From Trichoplax sp. H2 (taxonomy: Eukaryota > Placozoa > Uniplacotomia > Trichoplacea): DNA of 64,000 nt. Each line of letters starts with the position of its first letter. The first letter of the stretch is position 1. The notes under the pieces were generated by a model, which did not search any database, was not told where the DNA came from, and saw nothing but the letters and a program-made list of their open reading frames with translations. The DNA lies in NCBI GenBank assembly GCA_003344405.1, contig NOWV01000065.1, positions 248,001 to 312,000 on the forward strand. Reading direction: 5' to 3'. Made by a program: the position numbers and the translations under genes. Below are positions 23,988 to 42,709 of the stretch, piece by piece.

Positions 23988-26900
23988 TTTTCGAAAATAT
24001 CAAGTTGCTGTATAGCTTTGTGTTAAAATTTGATTGGGATAGTCAACAGTACTTTCCTGTGCACGGCAGAGCTTTGATATTTTAATGAAAAATTAGACTA
24101 CAGCATCACCCAAATAGATAATTGGCTTTTTTAACGAGTGAAATAAGTTCCCAGCTCCGAAAACCATACTACACAGTCTTTCAAGGTTTCAGTAATAGCA
24201 AGCTTATAACGCTGCACATAGGTCATGCTGAGTTATCCACTCGATTAAAACTATATAATTTGAGAAATTCAAATTTGGCCAAGATAACTGAAAAGTAATT
24301 AAAATTGGCTAGCAAAGCGGATTGAACTCATAGTTAAAGTAGAGGAAGTCTACTGTTCTCTTCAAACTGTGTGATTGCGCGGCGAAGAATAACGAATTCA
24401 GTTCGTGTATTTTTGTCATAGTGAAACTCGTCCAAAATTTCGCTCTATAAGTTGTCTACGATAGTTCGAAACGGTCAGAGATTGATTTTAGAAGCGTTCA
24501 CGTAGGGACTTGTTAAGAGAGAATCACTCAAGTCGCTGGTCACGTATCATTTACACATTTTTCATGGAAAAAATTTGCGAAAGATTTTCTGAGTTGTTTA
24601 TAATAATTATTGACTGTCGAACCGATGGCAATGGGTGTATGAGAGGGAGATTCTACCTTAGTAAAATGTTAATGACTGATGCAGCCTAGCACTGCACAGA
24701 CTGATAAATGGTCTGTAAAAAAAGGTTGAAAATTATGAGCCATCATTACTAATTTTCCTGTAAAGCTTACATGTCGCTCTTTCGAACATCGTACTTTATG
24801 TTGTAGTGAACTTTATTTCTGCTTGTGTTGGTGAAAGCGGGAGATTTTTCGCTATATAGCATACAGTGTGTGTAAGTAGCAGTTAATACTTAATAGAACT
24901 AAAAGAAAATATGGCCTTCTAACAATATTTTATTGGATTCTGATGTAAATCATTTCAATAAACGCATTGCTTTACGATAATGTGACAAGGCACACGGTTC
25001 GACTCTAGTCCGGCTTCGAACCGAACTGTTGGGACAGCTAGTTGAATGTGCAATTGGAACTAGTACACGTGTATTGCACTAATCCAGTTTTTATTAACTG
25101 TAAAAGTACTTTAGCAAATAAAATCTGCAGGTTAATGTCTTACAACAATACCATACACGGTTTAAAGTGAGCAAACATGAAATGAAATCCTTCGAGTCCA
25201 TATGCAAAGGATTTATTTCACTGTGGACACTTGCTGTAAACCGTTACAAACTCGACTTTAAGAATTATGTAGCTAATTGCAATGTTCAACAACTACAGTA
25301 CTATCACTACTAAAAATTTAATTCAATTATAGCTCCTCTCCAATTCCTAATTTACTGTACAGTACTGTTAGATTTTTGGGTACCTATGCAATTCGCCAAG
25401 TGCTTAGCTGCTTCTTTTTGCCACTCTACAAAGAATAAGCTTATAATGACAGTTCTATTATTATTAATAATCAGCACTGTAACTGTAAGAGCGCATGGAG
25501 GTAATCGTGGACTGATCATAATCTGAACGATCATAGCAGACTATTCGTATAATATGTTGTAGAGTTTAGTAGGCAAATTTCACACAACCTAATTCAGATC
25601 GTCTATTGAACCAATTATCGGCACATGGTTTGTTATGCAGTCCGTATTAAGAGGTAAATATTTCATGGTCTTTGCCTGAGTACAATAGTTAACTGTTTGC
25701 AGAGTATCAGCACTAGTGACCTTTTCTCTACCTCTGCATTGAGTACTTAATCACGTAGTGGGAGATTTTCTACCTTGCAAATGCGTATTTGTGAACAGGA
25801 AAGAAGGTTACTGTAAGTCTGTAACCGAGTAATTTTGTAAGAGCTGCCCGCCGAAAGAGACGATTTTTCTTTGTGAAAAGCCCGAAAAGCTCCGTATTTA
25901 ATGATGGTATCGCAAAACGGATGTGATCAAGATTATACGCTCGTGATCAAAGGTTGGGTCTGCTATTAGACATGAATTAAAATGTTTCATTTGACCAGTA
26001 AGCGTTTGAGCTGTAATTCGATAATTGTTGTACTGTATATAATCACATTGAATCATAGTCGTTGTGATCCAATTTGACAACACTATCTTCAAGAGATCTA
26101 AAAACCAAATTAGGAAGACAAAATACGCCTGTAGGTTATGCAACTGACTGAAGTTCAATATCAATAGGGGCAGCAAGATACTTTGATGAGCTGCACACAT
26201 GAGACAGTATACGTAAAGGCTATATAAGAAGAATGTTTCTATTTCGTAGGCCTGATAGAAGTCTATTTCGAAATTAAAATGCAGTAGTCACAAGTGGCTC
26301 ACAACTAATGCTCTTTTTGTGCATTTTAAATTCAAAGCGTTAAAGGAGGGTATAGGTATATCTGCCTAAAAATCGGTTACTATCTGGCGTTGACTGAGTA
26401 AATTAAATGACGTAATAATTAATCACTATCGAATTGTATTATAATTATAACTATAATTATCGACCAAACTTTAGAAGTCGTCATAAGCGTATAGCTAGCC
26501 ATTGCCCGGGATTTAGGTAGATCTTGCCGTACGACAGTACGAGTTTAGTCGCATGAATGCTTTAACGTAGTCAGACAAATATAAATCCCCTTTAATATTG
26601 TCAATGTTGGTTTAATCTTTTACATTAAACGTTTGCAAGCAATCATAGATCGGAAACGTCCGCAAATGTAGGTTATAATTAGCTGTTTTATACGTAAAAA
26701 TAATCAAGTCTCATAATTTATAATTGTGTGATTGAATAATTCAGATTTGGATAAAATTATTAGTACAGTGCAAATTAATGTGAACTCATTACATATCAAT
26801 TCTTTCGTGTTTCAGTAAATTACACCTCATTAATTACAAAAATTAGCTGATTAATCATGAATGACCCCTTTTAAAACACCCTACAACAACTGCCATAAGC

Positions 26901-27306
26901 ACTATTGCAATAGCTAGTAGTCATCAGTTAAATCAAATACGAACTATAGATACTTTCATATCATTTAAATCTAGTGTCAGTTGATTAATTTGCTTTGATT
27001 GAATGGCAAGTACATACAGTCTACAATTACATTTCCGTTACTGCTAGATTGCAACACGAACAGTGGATGGAGAGCTATAATCATGCTAGTATAGCTAGAG
27101 AATTTCGCTTTTTTAGCCGCTACACGAAGTGAATTAGCTTAACTAGAATTGTATCACTACTATACAATATATACCACATGCCAGCTCTGATTGAACATAA
27201 GTAAGCATATAGCTAATGATCCATTTGTGCGTTAATAATGCTCCTTTAAGGTAAAGTAACTAAGTTTCAACTACGACTTATGTATTCATAGGATCTTTCT
27301 TTGATA
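23988..27306. other. Long intergenic region with weak coding hints
   Basis: A 3.3 kb stretch between the H3 3' processing site and the MSH2 stop. An ATG at 25446 opens a hydrophobic, signal-peptide-like frame (MTVLLLLIISTVTVRAHG). A nearby open stretch at about 25600-25651 reads PIIGTWFVMQSVL in one frame, reminiscent of a lipocalin GxW motif, but the phases do not join. A 100-codon minus-strand frame at 25898-26200 has no recognisable similarity. None of these is called as a gene. Confidence 0.45.
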
Positions 27307-33431
<6,125 letters not shown>

Positions 33432-33568
33432 AACGTTGAATTAGTGCAAAATCCTTATATAATTCTAATCTTCCTCCAGCAGCAAGTTGATAGGTGCAAG
33501 CTCCCAGGTGCAAGCTCTGGTAACCAGAAAGGTGCCGATCGATCTTGTAAACACAACGTGGTTGAAAC

Positions 33569-33580
33569 TTTGGCGCCAAA
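33569..33580. promoter_or_regulatory. Palindromic E2F-like site
   Basis: TTTGGCGCCAAA is a perfect 12-bp palindrome containing the E2F consensus TTTSSCGC on both strands. It lies 138 bp upstream of the MSH2 ATG and about 700 bp from the FANCF ATG. E2F control of S-phase repair genes is well known; use of this site is inferred. Confidence 0.65.
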
Positions 33581-33710
33581 TATTTGGGTACGGTACGGTA
33601 CGGTAGTCCGTAGTCGGCACCAAGGACAACTCTGCACGAAGAAATCTCATACTGTATAGTGTACCGAATGACCGAATATAGTAACGACCCTAAAGGATCC
33701 AGGGCAGTGC

Positions 33711-33800
33711 CAGTACGGTACCAGTGTGGTACCAGTACGGTACCAGTGTGGTACCAGTACGGTACCAGTGTGGTACCAGTACGGTACCAGTACCAGTACA
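33711..33800. repeat. 11-bp tandem array with alternating units
   Basis: Units cagtacggtac and cagtgtggtac alternate strictly, so the true period is 22 bp. About seven 11-bp units occur, then a shortened end. Each unit junction includes the KpnI palindrome GGTACC. Confidence 0.95.
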
Positions 33801-34283
33801 ATAATACAACTGTTTACAATTTGACGAGTGTAAAATCGGTAACCGAGCCCAAACCATACTCTACGTATAGCCCTACTGTATAAGGCTTTTGAAAGACCAA
33901 TGCAGTTAAGCTTCAGCAGCAGCTCGAGCTCTCTCCTCCAGCCTCAAAATATCCAAAACATGGAGGAATTGAAGCTGTATATAGGCTAAGCTGGCAATGA
34001 ACGACAAGGATGAACTAGTTACAGTCCAATATGGATGGCAGTAGCCGATTTATCAGGTAGAAATGATTGCAACTTAAGTGATATGCCACAGAGACTCTAG
34101 TCAGAGAGAGTGGAAGGATTGGTTTGCTTGCTTTCGATGCAATCGTGTCCTTGTAGCAGAGGATGCAAAGTACAACTTTCGATCATTCTCTTACTCTTTT
34201 GCTAGCAAAAACTTGTAAAAGAGTTATTTCGAAACCTGTTGAGTTTTAGCATTGATTAAATTAATATTTACTGCAGCCTTAGG

Positions 34284-36543
34284 ATGGAATACTTGCTGGA
34301 TAAATTTTCATCCTTTTGGAATATACTTGAAGCAAGTCGAAGCAGAAAAGTAGCCAAATGGGACGAAACGAGCCTTAGCCATGCAATTCAATGGTCTCAA
34401 TATATTGAAGAGGTTCGTGACTGCAATAGTACTTTAGGCATGGCCATGGAATGAGACCATGATGAACTTACATCATGTCGAATTTCTTAATATCATCTAT
34501 ACGATTTCTACTCTAGGTATGCAATCACTTAAGGTCGAAACCAAATCGACCTAAAATCAACCAGCAGTTGTTTATACGTTATAGCAACAATCATCTCCAA
34601 GAGACAGAACCCGAATCAATGGTCTTACCATCGATCGAATATTTTTGCAATGCAGAATTGATGCTATTAAAGGTAAATGTTGTTGATAATAAGGCGTGAA
34701 TCAACGAAAATGAAATATTTTACATCTACTATTTTCTATAATTGACATTGAATAATTGGCGTTGATTGACCAATTCTTCAAACTGTCTCATTGGAGTAAA
34801 AATACCGTTTAGCTCTGACAGTATTTAGAATAATATCCGATGACAGCCTGTAGCGTCCATGGAAATGTTTACTGTATTTCATTTTAACATTCATCGCATG
34901 ACCTAAGCAGTAACTTGGTGTTTTACTTTATGCAGAGGCTACTGGGAAACGAAAATTTAACCTTAGAATTATTCCAGTTTCTATTGGAACGGTACTTGCT
35001 CAATAACGGGTCGCAAGATAAAGTTGAAAGTGTCGTCAAGGTAACATTAGTTGAATGATAGTATTGATTATTAAAAAAGAAATAGCCGAAACTGGTTCTA
35101 TGTAGCCTTATCTTATAATAGCAAACTTAGCTTGCCAATGATAACTACATTGCTTAAATATTTATTATAGCTGTATTGAAAGAGAAATCTTCAATTTAAG
35201 CACGGAGAGGCAGACTTTCCCTTAACGTTAATGTATCTTTTGCAGATCATTTCTGAAAAATGTGTAAATAATGCACTGCTTGAGGTTGCAAGCAAAATCG
35301 ATGCTATGATTTCCGAGAACTCTATCCATGGTTAGTGACAATATCTTACTTAGTAATTAATTTACATTGACAAAGCCTATGATGGTACTAGTCTATGTAT
35401 AACAGTTTTACTTTGATGATAGGTATGAAGGAATTTTCTGACACGTCTTTATTGAAAGTGACTATAGAACAGAATGCAAAAGTATTAAATCAATACATTG
35501 AATATGATACAAATCACTCAATCACTTCTCGGTAATTACAGCTATGAATGAATTATAATGTACATTTATCATTATAGATTTCCGCCCCAGTTAACTTACA
35601 GGCACGACTATAATCTAATTGTTATGCATATTTTTACTAGGGAAATCTTTCTACTCAAGAAGAAAGCATTATTCCATTTAACTACTAAAAACACCGGAAT
35701 AGTATGTATCTGAATATCGGTCATGAAAATTACAGCTTTTAAATTTTGATAGAAAGGATATGCTCTTGCACTCACGTCGAACTCTAGATCTTGCTGAACT
35801 AATTTGCTTTAGCAAGACGTAATTAATTTATAACCCAGCTGTGTACTTTTGAGGTGTGAACTAATATAAACTATGTCATTGAAATGATGCTATTAATTAT
35901 TATTCTTTTCGTCACGATATGATCTTTGGTAGGCTACTATCACGACAGCACTACTACAACGATACGAATGTAAATCGGAATCAGATGCTGATCCATGTGT
36001 CCAAATTTTAACTGAATTTTTAATAGAATATTATAGTGACGGCTTGCAGCCTGGCGCTGTAAATGCTATGCCAAATGGTGAGTAGAAGAGATGTTGCTAA
36101 CGTTATAAAATCGAACTTCCATTATAGAAGTTAAACATAGAAACAGATTGAACTCCTAAAGTCTTGTGCTAACTCGACTGTGTTTGATTAATATTCAAGA
36201 ATCAATTCGACAAGCCCTTCCGGATAGACACAGGGAACTCCTTATGCTTTCCCCTGTAAAGTTGGCAAAGCTTGCAAGTTACTGTTGTCAATTTTTCGTT
36301 GTCTACATTAGAATTCTATCCAAGTTTGCTTGTGATCAACAGCCTGACAATAATAGTCCTTCAAGGAATGAAGGACAACAATTGGCTATAAATCACTTTC
36401 AACAGCTACTAAAAGGGCCCAATAATGTGACCAATCCTGTAAAGCAAGTCTTGACATGTTTACATCATCATGGGATAAATTATAATTTAGCATTGGATGA
36501 TTTACACAAAGATGTCCTAATAAATCCTATGACTAGTTTTTAA
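34284..36543 (+). CDS. FANCF: Fanconi anaemia core complex protein FANCF, 8 exons
   Basis: Eight in-phase exons start at about 34284, 34518, 34936, 35246, 35423, 35640, 35938 and 36200, encoding roughly 380 residues (human 374). The first 43 residues align with human FANCF in length and pattern: MEYLLDKFSSFWNILEASRS against MESLLQHLDRFSELLAVSST, then W-D-x-x-x-x-x-x-A-x-Q/R-W. Later segments, LPSIEYFCNAELMLLK (human ALGHCDVLLSLRLL) and RQALPDRHRELLMLSPVKLA, fit the helical-repeat body. FANCF is the adaptor that bridges subcomplexes of the FA core E3 ligase, which ubiquitinates FANCD2/FANCI at DNA crosslinks. The human gene is intronless, whereas this one has seven introns. The sequence is divergent outside the N-terminus, so identity is likely rather than certain. 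It is head-to-head with MSH2, another repair gene. Confidence 0.75.
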
Positions 36544-36984
36544 TGTAGCGATAAATTTTAAATATTGACAGCACGATGCAAAACTGTTTATCAATATTAT
36601 TACAGTGATAGGGCTTATAAAATTTATTTTTTTAAATCATTTGGGTTCTAAAATTTTAGTTTGTCGTATGAAAAATTCTTGAATCTCAAGCTTTATCCAG
36701 TATTGCTAAAGCTACTTGTATAATAATATCAAATTATCCTCTGCTTTACTGTCCATTATGATTATAGGAATACCGTTGATAGTCCTGTTATCATTTTTTT
36801 TATTTTTTTAATCCAATAAACCAAATATCAACCTATTACCAGTAAAATTTGGATTTGAAAACCCCTTGGTATCTATTCTGAAGTAATATATGTTGTAAAA
36901 TTTTGTTGGCAAATCGATTCCTATGAATCAGCTTATCAAAATTAAGCAAACATGCATCGACTAGTTACTCATTGTAATGAGTGA

Positions 36985-38560
36985 AAATGTTTTCGTAGAC
37001 CGTGGTCGAGAACGAATACCTGCCCTTCTCAAAATTAAAATTGAAGTCATTTATATCTTTAGTTTATCCTTATTACTAGTCACCTAATGGGCTTTTTGCT
37101 TAATATAGAATTTGAAGTAAAATTACAGTTAGTTAAGCCACTGCAAGACGGCGTCCGTATGTAGAAGTATTAGTACACATTGTAGCTAGTGAAAATTTTT
37201 TCGTAAGCTGCAGTCGACAATAACCATCAATCTTCCTCACATACTGTACGAAAATTTGCCATCGATCTTGTAAGCTTATTTCCAGTTCACTTCGGCAAGT
37301 GATCGACGTATTAGTATTGATTGATGCACATAAGCATATAGGTAGTTAGGCACACATTACAGCTACGCCGTGGAAAAACATTTTCGTAAACTGCAATCGA
37401 GAACGAAAGCCAGTATCTCTAAAATGAGTCATTTATTTTACCAGTTTTGAGCTTGCTTTTAATTTAACCGATAGGTATTTTGGTTAATATAGAATTTTGG
37501 AGTAAATTGCAGTCTGGTCAATGCACTGCAATACAGTCTATAAGAATATCAGTACACATTGCAGCCAGTGAAAATTATTCGTAGGCTGCAGTCTCGAACG
37601 AATACCAGTATTCGTTTGGAAAAAATGAGTTATTTATTTATTTTATTTCGTGAGCCACTTAAACTTATGACTAGTTGAAATAATGAATATTTTACTTGAT
37701 CTGCGACGTAGACGTACGTACAGGATCTGGAGTAAAATTATAGGTTTGTCAAGCCACTGCAAATTGTCTGCAATAGAGTATATGGGAATGTCAGTATACT
37801 GAACATTGCCGCAAGTGAAACTATTTTTGTAGGTTGCAGTCCAAAATGAATGTCAGTATGTTGTAAAAAATAGTAAGTTATTTATTTTCGAGTTGGGGTT
37901 TTACTTTATCTAGTTTATTTTATTGGCCTTAAGCTTACGACTAGTTCAACTAAAAGGTATTTTGCTTATGGTAGGATTTGAAGTCAAAATTCCAGTTGGT
38001 CAAGCCACTGCAATACAGTATATGGAAAACATTGCAGCAAGCGAAGCTATTTTTGTAGGCTGCAGTCCAAAATGAATGTCAGTATGTTGTAAAAAATAGT
38101 AAGTTATTTATTTTCGAGTTGGGGTTTTACTTTATCTAGTTTATTTTATTGGCCTTAAGCTTATGTCTAGTTCAACTAACAGGTATTTTGCTTAAGGTAG
38201 GATTTGAAGTCCAAATTCCCGTTGGTCAAGCCACTGCAAATTGTCTGCAATACAGTATATGGGAATATCAGTATACTGAACATTGCCGTAAGCGAAGCTA
38301 TTTTTGTAGGTTGCAATCCAAAATGAATGTCAGTATGTTGTAAAAGAAAATAAGTTTTATATTTTCGGGTTGGGGTTTTACTTTATCTAGTTTATTTTAT
38401 TGGCCTTAAGCTTACGACAAGTTCAACTAACAGGTATTTTGCTTATGGTAGGATTTGAAGTCCAAATTCCCGTTGGTCAAGCCACTGCAATACCGATATA
38501 GGGGAATGTCAGTATATATCGCAGCCAGTGAAAATTTTTTCCTAGGCTACGATAGAAAAT
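36985..38560. repeat. Degenerate tandem array, about eight units of 180-250 bp
   Basis: A core resembling gtaggctgcagtc recurs at about 37000, 37200, 37383, 37576, 37828, 38057, 38306 and 38543. Each core is followed by aaatgaatgtcagta-like and tttattttattggcc-like segments. The units at 37740-38480 are nearly identical; the leftmost are strongly diverged. No gene is implied. Confidence 0.88.
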
Positions 38561-38997
38561 GAATACTAATTTATCTCCCATATGAAGAGTAAAAGTCAAA
38601 AATTATCTTGTTAAAGCCTTCCACTGGTTTTCCATTTCACCAAGCGGTCGACATTTTGGGGGTACATTGTACCTAGTCAAGCAGTTGGAGGACGTCCGGT
38701 AGTCTGTTACCGTTGCTTACTCCACCCAGTCTACCCACTGGTACCGTACAAGGTTTCTAAGGTGCTCTCCCCATACTACAGGCAACAGTGGAGTCTAAGT
38801 CAAGTCAACATCCGCTTGTTGGCCATCTGGCTGGGGCAGTAGTTAAGGAAAAGAACCAGTTGGCGGCGACCTGACTATTTCCACAGCACTTGCACATTGG
38901 TGGCTAGGCAAAGTTGTTGCAAAGTTGTTGCAAAGTTGTTGAAAAGTTGTTGAGTTTTTCAGCCGTCAAAGAGGGGAACTTGGAGAGAATATCGACA
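38561..38997 (+). promoter_or_regulatory. ZMPSTE24 upstream region with an 11-bp repeat
   Basis: This is the GC-richer sequence just before the ZMPSTE24 start. Four copies of caaagttgttg (last ones slightly altered) lie at about 38909-38954, probably in the 5' untranslated region. No other element was recognised. Confidence 0.5.
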
Positions 38998-41900
38998 ATG
39001 GAAGCCGTGACATTATCCGAATTTTTATCCAGTATTAACATCTTAGCCGTTACTTTAACGCTGTCATGGCTGGTGATGCTGTGGGATATGTATTTAGCGA
39101 GCAGACAGGTAAGAATGAATGGACGTTGATGAGTAAATGAATCAAAATAAGCCATTTTTTCCTCCCTTGCTGATGAGTTAACATTACACTATCAATGCAT
39201 TTCAAATTGGCCAAGATTTGGGCTTTAGTCCTCTCTTTTTCCATGTCACTTTTAATGAGCTTATTGTATTCAAAATGGCGTTAATTGAATGTATGGGAAA
39301 AATTGTCCATACAGTAAATGATGATGAAAGTCCTTTTCAATATCAGTTCTTCTGTATTTTTCATACTTCAAGATGGATGAATGAATCGTGCTGTAGGATA
39401 GTCCATGGATACAGTAACGACTTGTCAATATCGTATGCATGCATGTTATTCTAATTTTGAAACCCCTATTCTAGCCTTTATGAAAGGGTCTTATGCTGGT
39501 AAGAATGCTATTTCATTCCTTGATATCGATCACGATTAACTTCTTCATATACTCACGCAATGCATCCTTTTCGATCATGACTTCAAGAGATCATAAAGGA
39601 TACTACAATAAATCAATTTCGATTGATATTAACAGTGTAAAAGATAGCTTCTCTCCACGTAACATGCATCAAGTTAATACCATTGCGATATTTTGAAGGT
39701 TCCCAGCCGATAATGATACAGTGTATTACAGCTGCTGAGGAAGATCGACAAGCATTGTTGTATTGAATATGTGGAGTCAAGATATCTTTAAACCATGAAA
39801 TGCCTTCAACCATTCCAAAACTAATGCTATATTATATGACACATTTTGCAAAACAGAGACGTGTTACACTCAATACTAGACGTGTTCCTGCCGATTTAAG
39901 AGAAATGATCTCGACAGAAGTATTTGAGAAATCCAGACATTACAGCTTGGATAAAAGTAGCTTTGGATTCTATAAAACGCTCTACTCTCAGATAGAAATG
40001 ACGGTAAGTGCAAATATCATTTCTTGCTGTCAATCAATATGGCGTAATTGGACGAAATTGAAAAATGATATTGTATTTCTTTCAGTTATTTCTATACTAT
40101 GGTATCTTGCCTTACGTATGGGAATACTCGGTCGATTTATGCATTCGGTATGATTTCGATGTTACGAGCGAAGTAAGTACATACAATGAAAGAGGAAATG
40201 CGTTATAGTGGTAGAGTAATTTTTTTTAAATTAACATTTAGTAATATTCCCCTAATTGATTTATTCAATACAATTGTTTGATCCAATCCCGACGGCATTA
40301 TCCCAAGATGGATCAGTTATGACATAGTGTTATGATGGATAACGGCTCAAATGGGTACTCTGCATAATACCACTACGGTACTATCACTTGAATTAGGGGA
40401 GTGATGACTGATAGAAATGGTATTTGTAAATATGGAAGTATGTTTGGCTAAAAACGAAAGCGTACTGTACACTGACTCATAGAATGGAGTTAGTGTACAA
40501 TCGTTTGTCAAGAAACATTAGCATAAATATACACGATGCAGTAGCCTTTAGTACCATGATTGCAAATACTTCTTAACGCTTTTAAAATATATTCGAGTAT
40601 ATCTTACCACAGTTACTTTTACTTATAATAAATGTAGCCGATAGTACGATCTAAAAATATGACATAGAATTTTGAAGATTACGTTGACGTGATATTATAA
40701 GCAATGGTCATATTCATAACGGCATGCCAAGTAATACCGAAATGATTAAAATCACTAGTTGACATAAATGACTTAATGTTGTCTGGATTCTAACAGTAAA
40801 TAAAATAATCTATTGCTTATTTACAGATTTGGCCATCGTTAGTCTTCACTACACTACTCTCCTTGTGGTCTCTTGTTATTGGTCAGCCGTGGTCTCTTTA
40901 CCATACATTTGTTTTGGAAGAAAAATACGGTTTCAATAAACAGGTTGATAAACCTAGCGATCCTATTGCTTGCGCGGAGTAAAAGCTTGCATAGATTGAG
41001 CCTAGTTACTACATTTAAATAAAACTAGATTGATTGTTTGAACTTATACATACGTATATTTAGATAAGTAATAATACTGTCTTAAAAAAATAGAAATAGG
41101 GTATACTATAATTATAATCAAATGTCGTGATGATTGCTTTTTCTTTCATGTATAATCTAAATCCCATCCTGGTATGACAGACCCTACGTTTCTACATTAA
41201 AGATACTCTGAAGAAACTTGTCCTCACTTTGGTACTATCATATATTGTCGTAGCCGTTTTAATATATATCATTATGAATGGAGGCGATTACTTTTTTATA
41301 TATGCCTGGTTGTTTGTTTTTCTCTTTTCTATGGTAAGTAGTTCACTGTCGATATTGGAAAAGCATTTAACATAGAGCTAGTTAATTTACAATGGCTCTA
41401 TTGTATATAGCACGCATGTAATTTAACTCTTCATTTCATTGGATAGTAGTTAAACCAGAATGAAAAGATAGAACCAGTCTTACTAAAATGATATCGAAAT
41501 CGTTCAAGCTGTACATATCAGCCAGCATATTTATCGAATGTTTTTCTTCTTGTATAGTTTATTGTATTTATATACGCGGATTTTATCGCTCCGTTATTCG
41601 ACAAATTCACTCCTTTGCCGGATGGAGAATTAAAGACTGCTATCGAAGCATTAGCTTCTAGTGTCAACTTTCCATTAAAGAAATTATTTGTCGTAGAAGG
41701 ATCAGTCCGATCAGCCCATAGCAATGCGTACTTCTATGGATTCTATAAGAACAAGCGAGTTGTACTGTTTGATACCTTATTAGAAGATAATCCATTAACG
41801 CAAAAAGAAAAAGAATCAGAAAACACTGATGACCAAAAAAGTGACATAGCAGCTGAGACAACCAAGGAAGAATCAGTTGAGGTACTTTAGATTCTTGAAT

Positions 41901-42709
41901 GATGCCAATTTCAAGATGTAATTGTTTCTAAAGAACAATTTTAATGTGTCCCCTGCATTTAGCAAAAAAGCAAAGAAAGTGATAAAAACTGGCATAAAAA
42001 TCAGATCAAAGGTTGCACAAATGATGAAGTTGTTGCTATTTTATCACATGAACTCGGCCATTGGAAATTTAATCATAATTTGAAGAATATTGTGTTAGCC
42101 CAAGTAAGACCCCTTTTTGGTGATATTGCTATGAAATTATGATCATGATTATTCTTAAAATTTATTTACTTACCATTGTTGGTGTTATTTCCTTCAATAG
42201 ATTAATATCTTCATATGTTTCTATGGATTAAATTTGTTAATCAAAGAGAATGCCATTTATACATCCTTCGGTTTCAGTAGTCAGCCAGTGCTAATAGGTC
42301 TCATCATCGTTTTTGAGTATATTTATGCAATCTATAACGAGGTAATGCTTTAACACTGACTCAATGCTATTGCCACTTTATCAGCGGATTATTAATAAAG
42401 TCCTTTTGAGTTAACTATGAAATCAAATACTGTCGGTAGCGTTACTAACATTTTGTAATTTTTTTCTTTTTGTCGCAGGTTTTTGGATTTTTTATGACTG
42501 CTCTCGGTCGAAAATTTGAATTCGAAGCTGATCGTTATGCCAAAGAAATGGGAAAAGCTAATTTACTTTCAGTCGGTCTTATTAAACTACATGAAGATAA
42601 TTTATCATTTCCAGTTGTTGATAGGCTGTATTCTGCATTTAATTATTCGCATCCACCACTATTAGAAAGGCTAAAGGAGCTACGAAAAAGCTCCAAAAAA
42701 TCCGACTAA
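38998..42709 (+). CDS. ZMPSTE24: CAAX prenyl protease ZMPSTE24/Ste24, 9 exons
   Basis: This is a zinc metalloprotease of the ER and inner nuclear membrane. It removes the -AAX tripeptide from farnesylated proteins and matures prelamin A in vertebrates. Exons start at about 38998, 39852, 40092, 40827, 41188, 41559, 41963, 42203 and 42480, all in phase, for about 490 residues (human 475). Visible motifs are [36 protein letters not shown], the catalytic zinc site HELGH in exon 7 (around 42050) and the distal ligand region [15 protein letters not shown] in exon 9. It ends [21 protein letters not shown]. Several hydrophobic segments agree with a seven-helix membrane barrel. The loop before HELGH is rich in Glu, Lys and Asp, as in human. 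Intron 1 is 0.74 kb and holds no recognised gene. Confidence 0.97.

Larger units (their letters stand above)
33432..34283. promoter_or_regulatory. Divergent MSH2/FANCF upstream region
   Basis: This is 852 bp between the two starts. It holds a palindromic E2F-like site (33569-33580), a GGTAC-rich run at 33588-33604 and an 11-bp tandem array (33711-33800). Frames of 60-135 codons crossing it on both strands are kept open by the repeat and are not genes. Confidence 0.6.

Noticed and set aside
24995-25023. Inverted repeat CGGTTCGA...TCGAACCG that on the minus strand gives a good B-box and a T-arm-like fold (possible tRNA)
   Set aside because: No matching acceptor stem, A-box or anticodon arm can be placed upstream at tRNA spacing. 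At most it is a tRNA fragment or chance.
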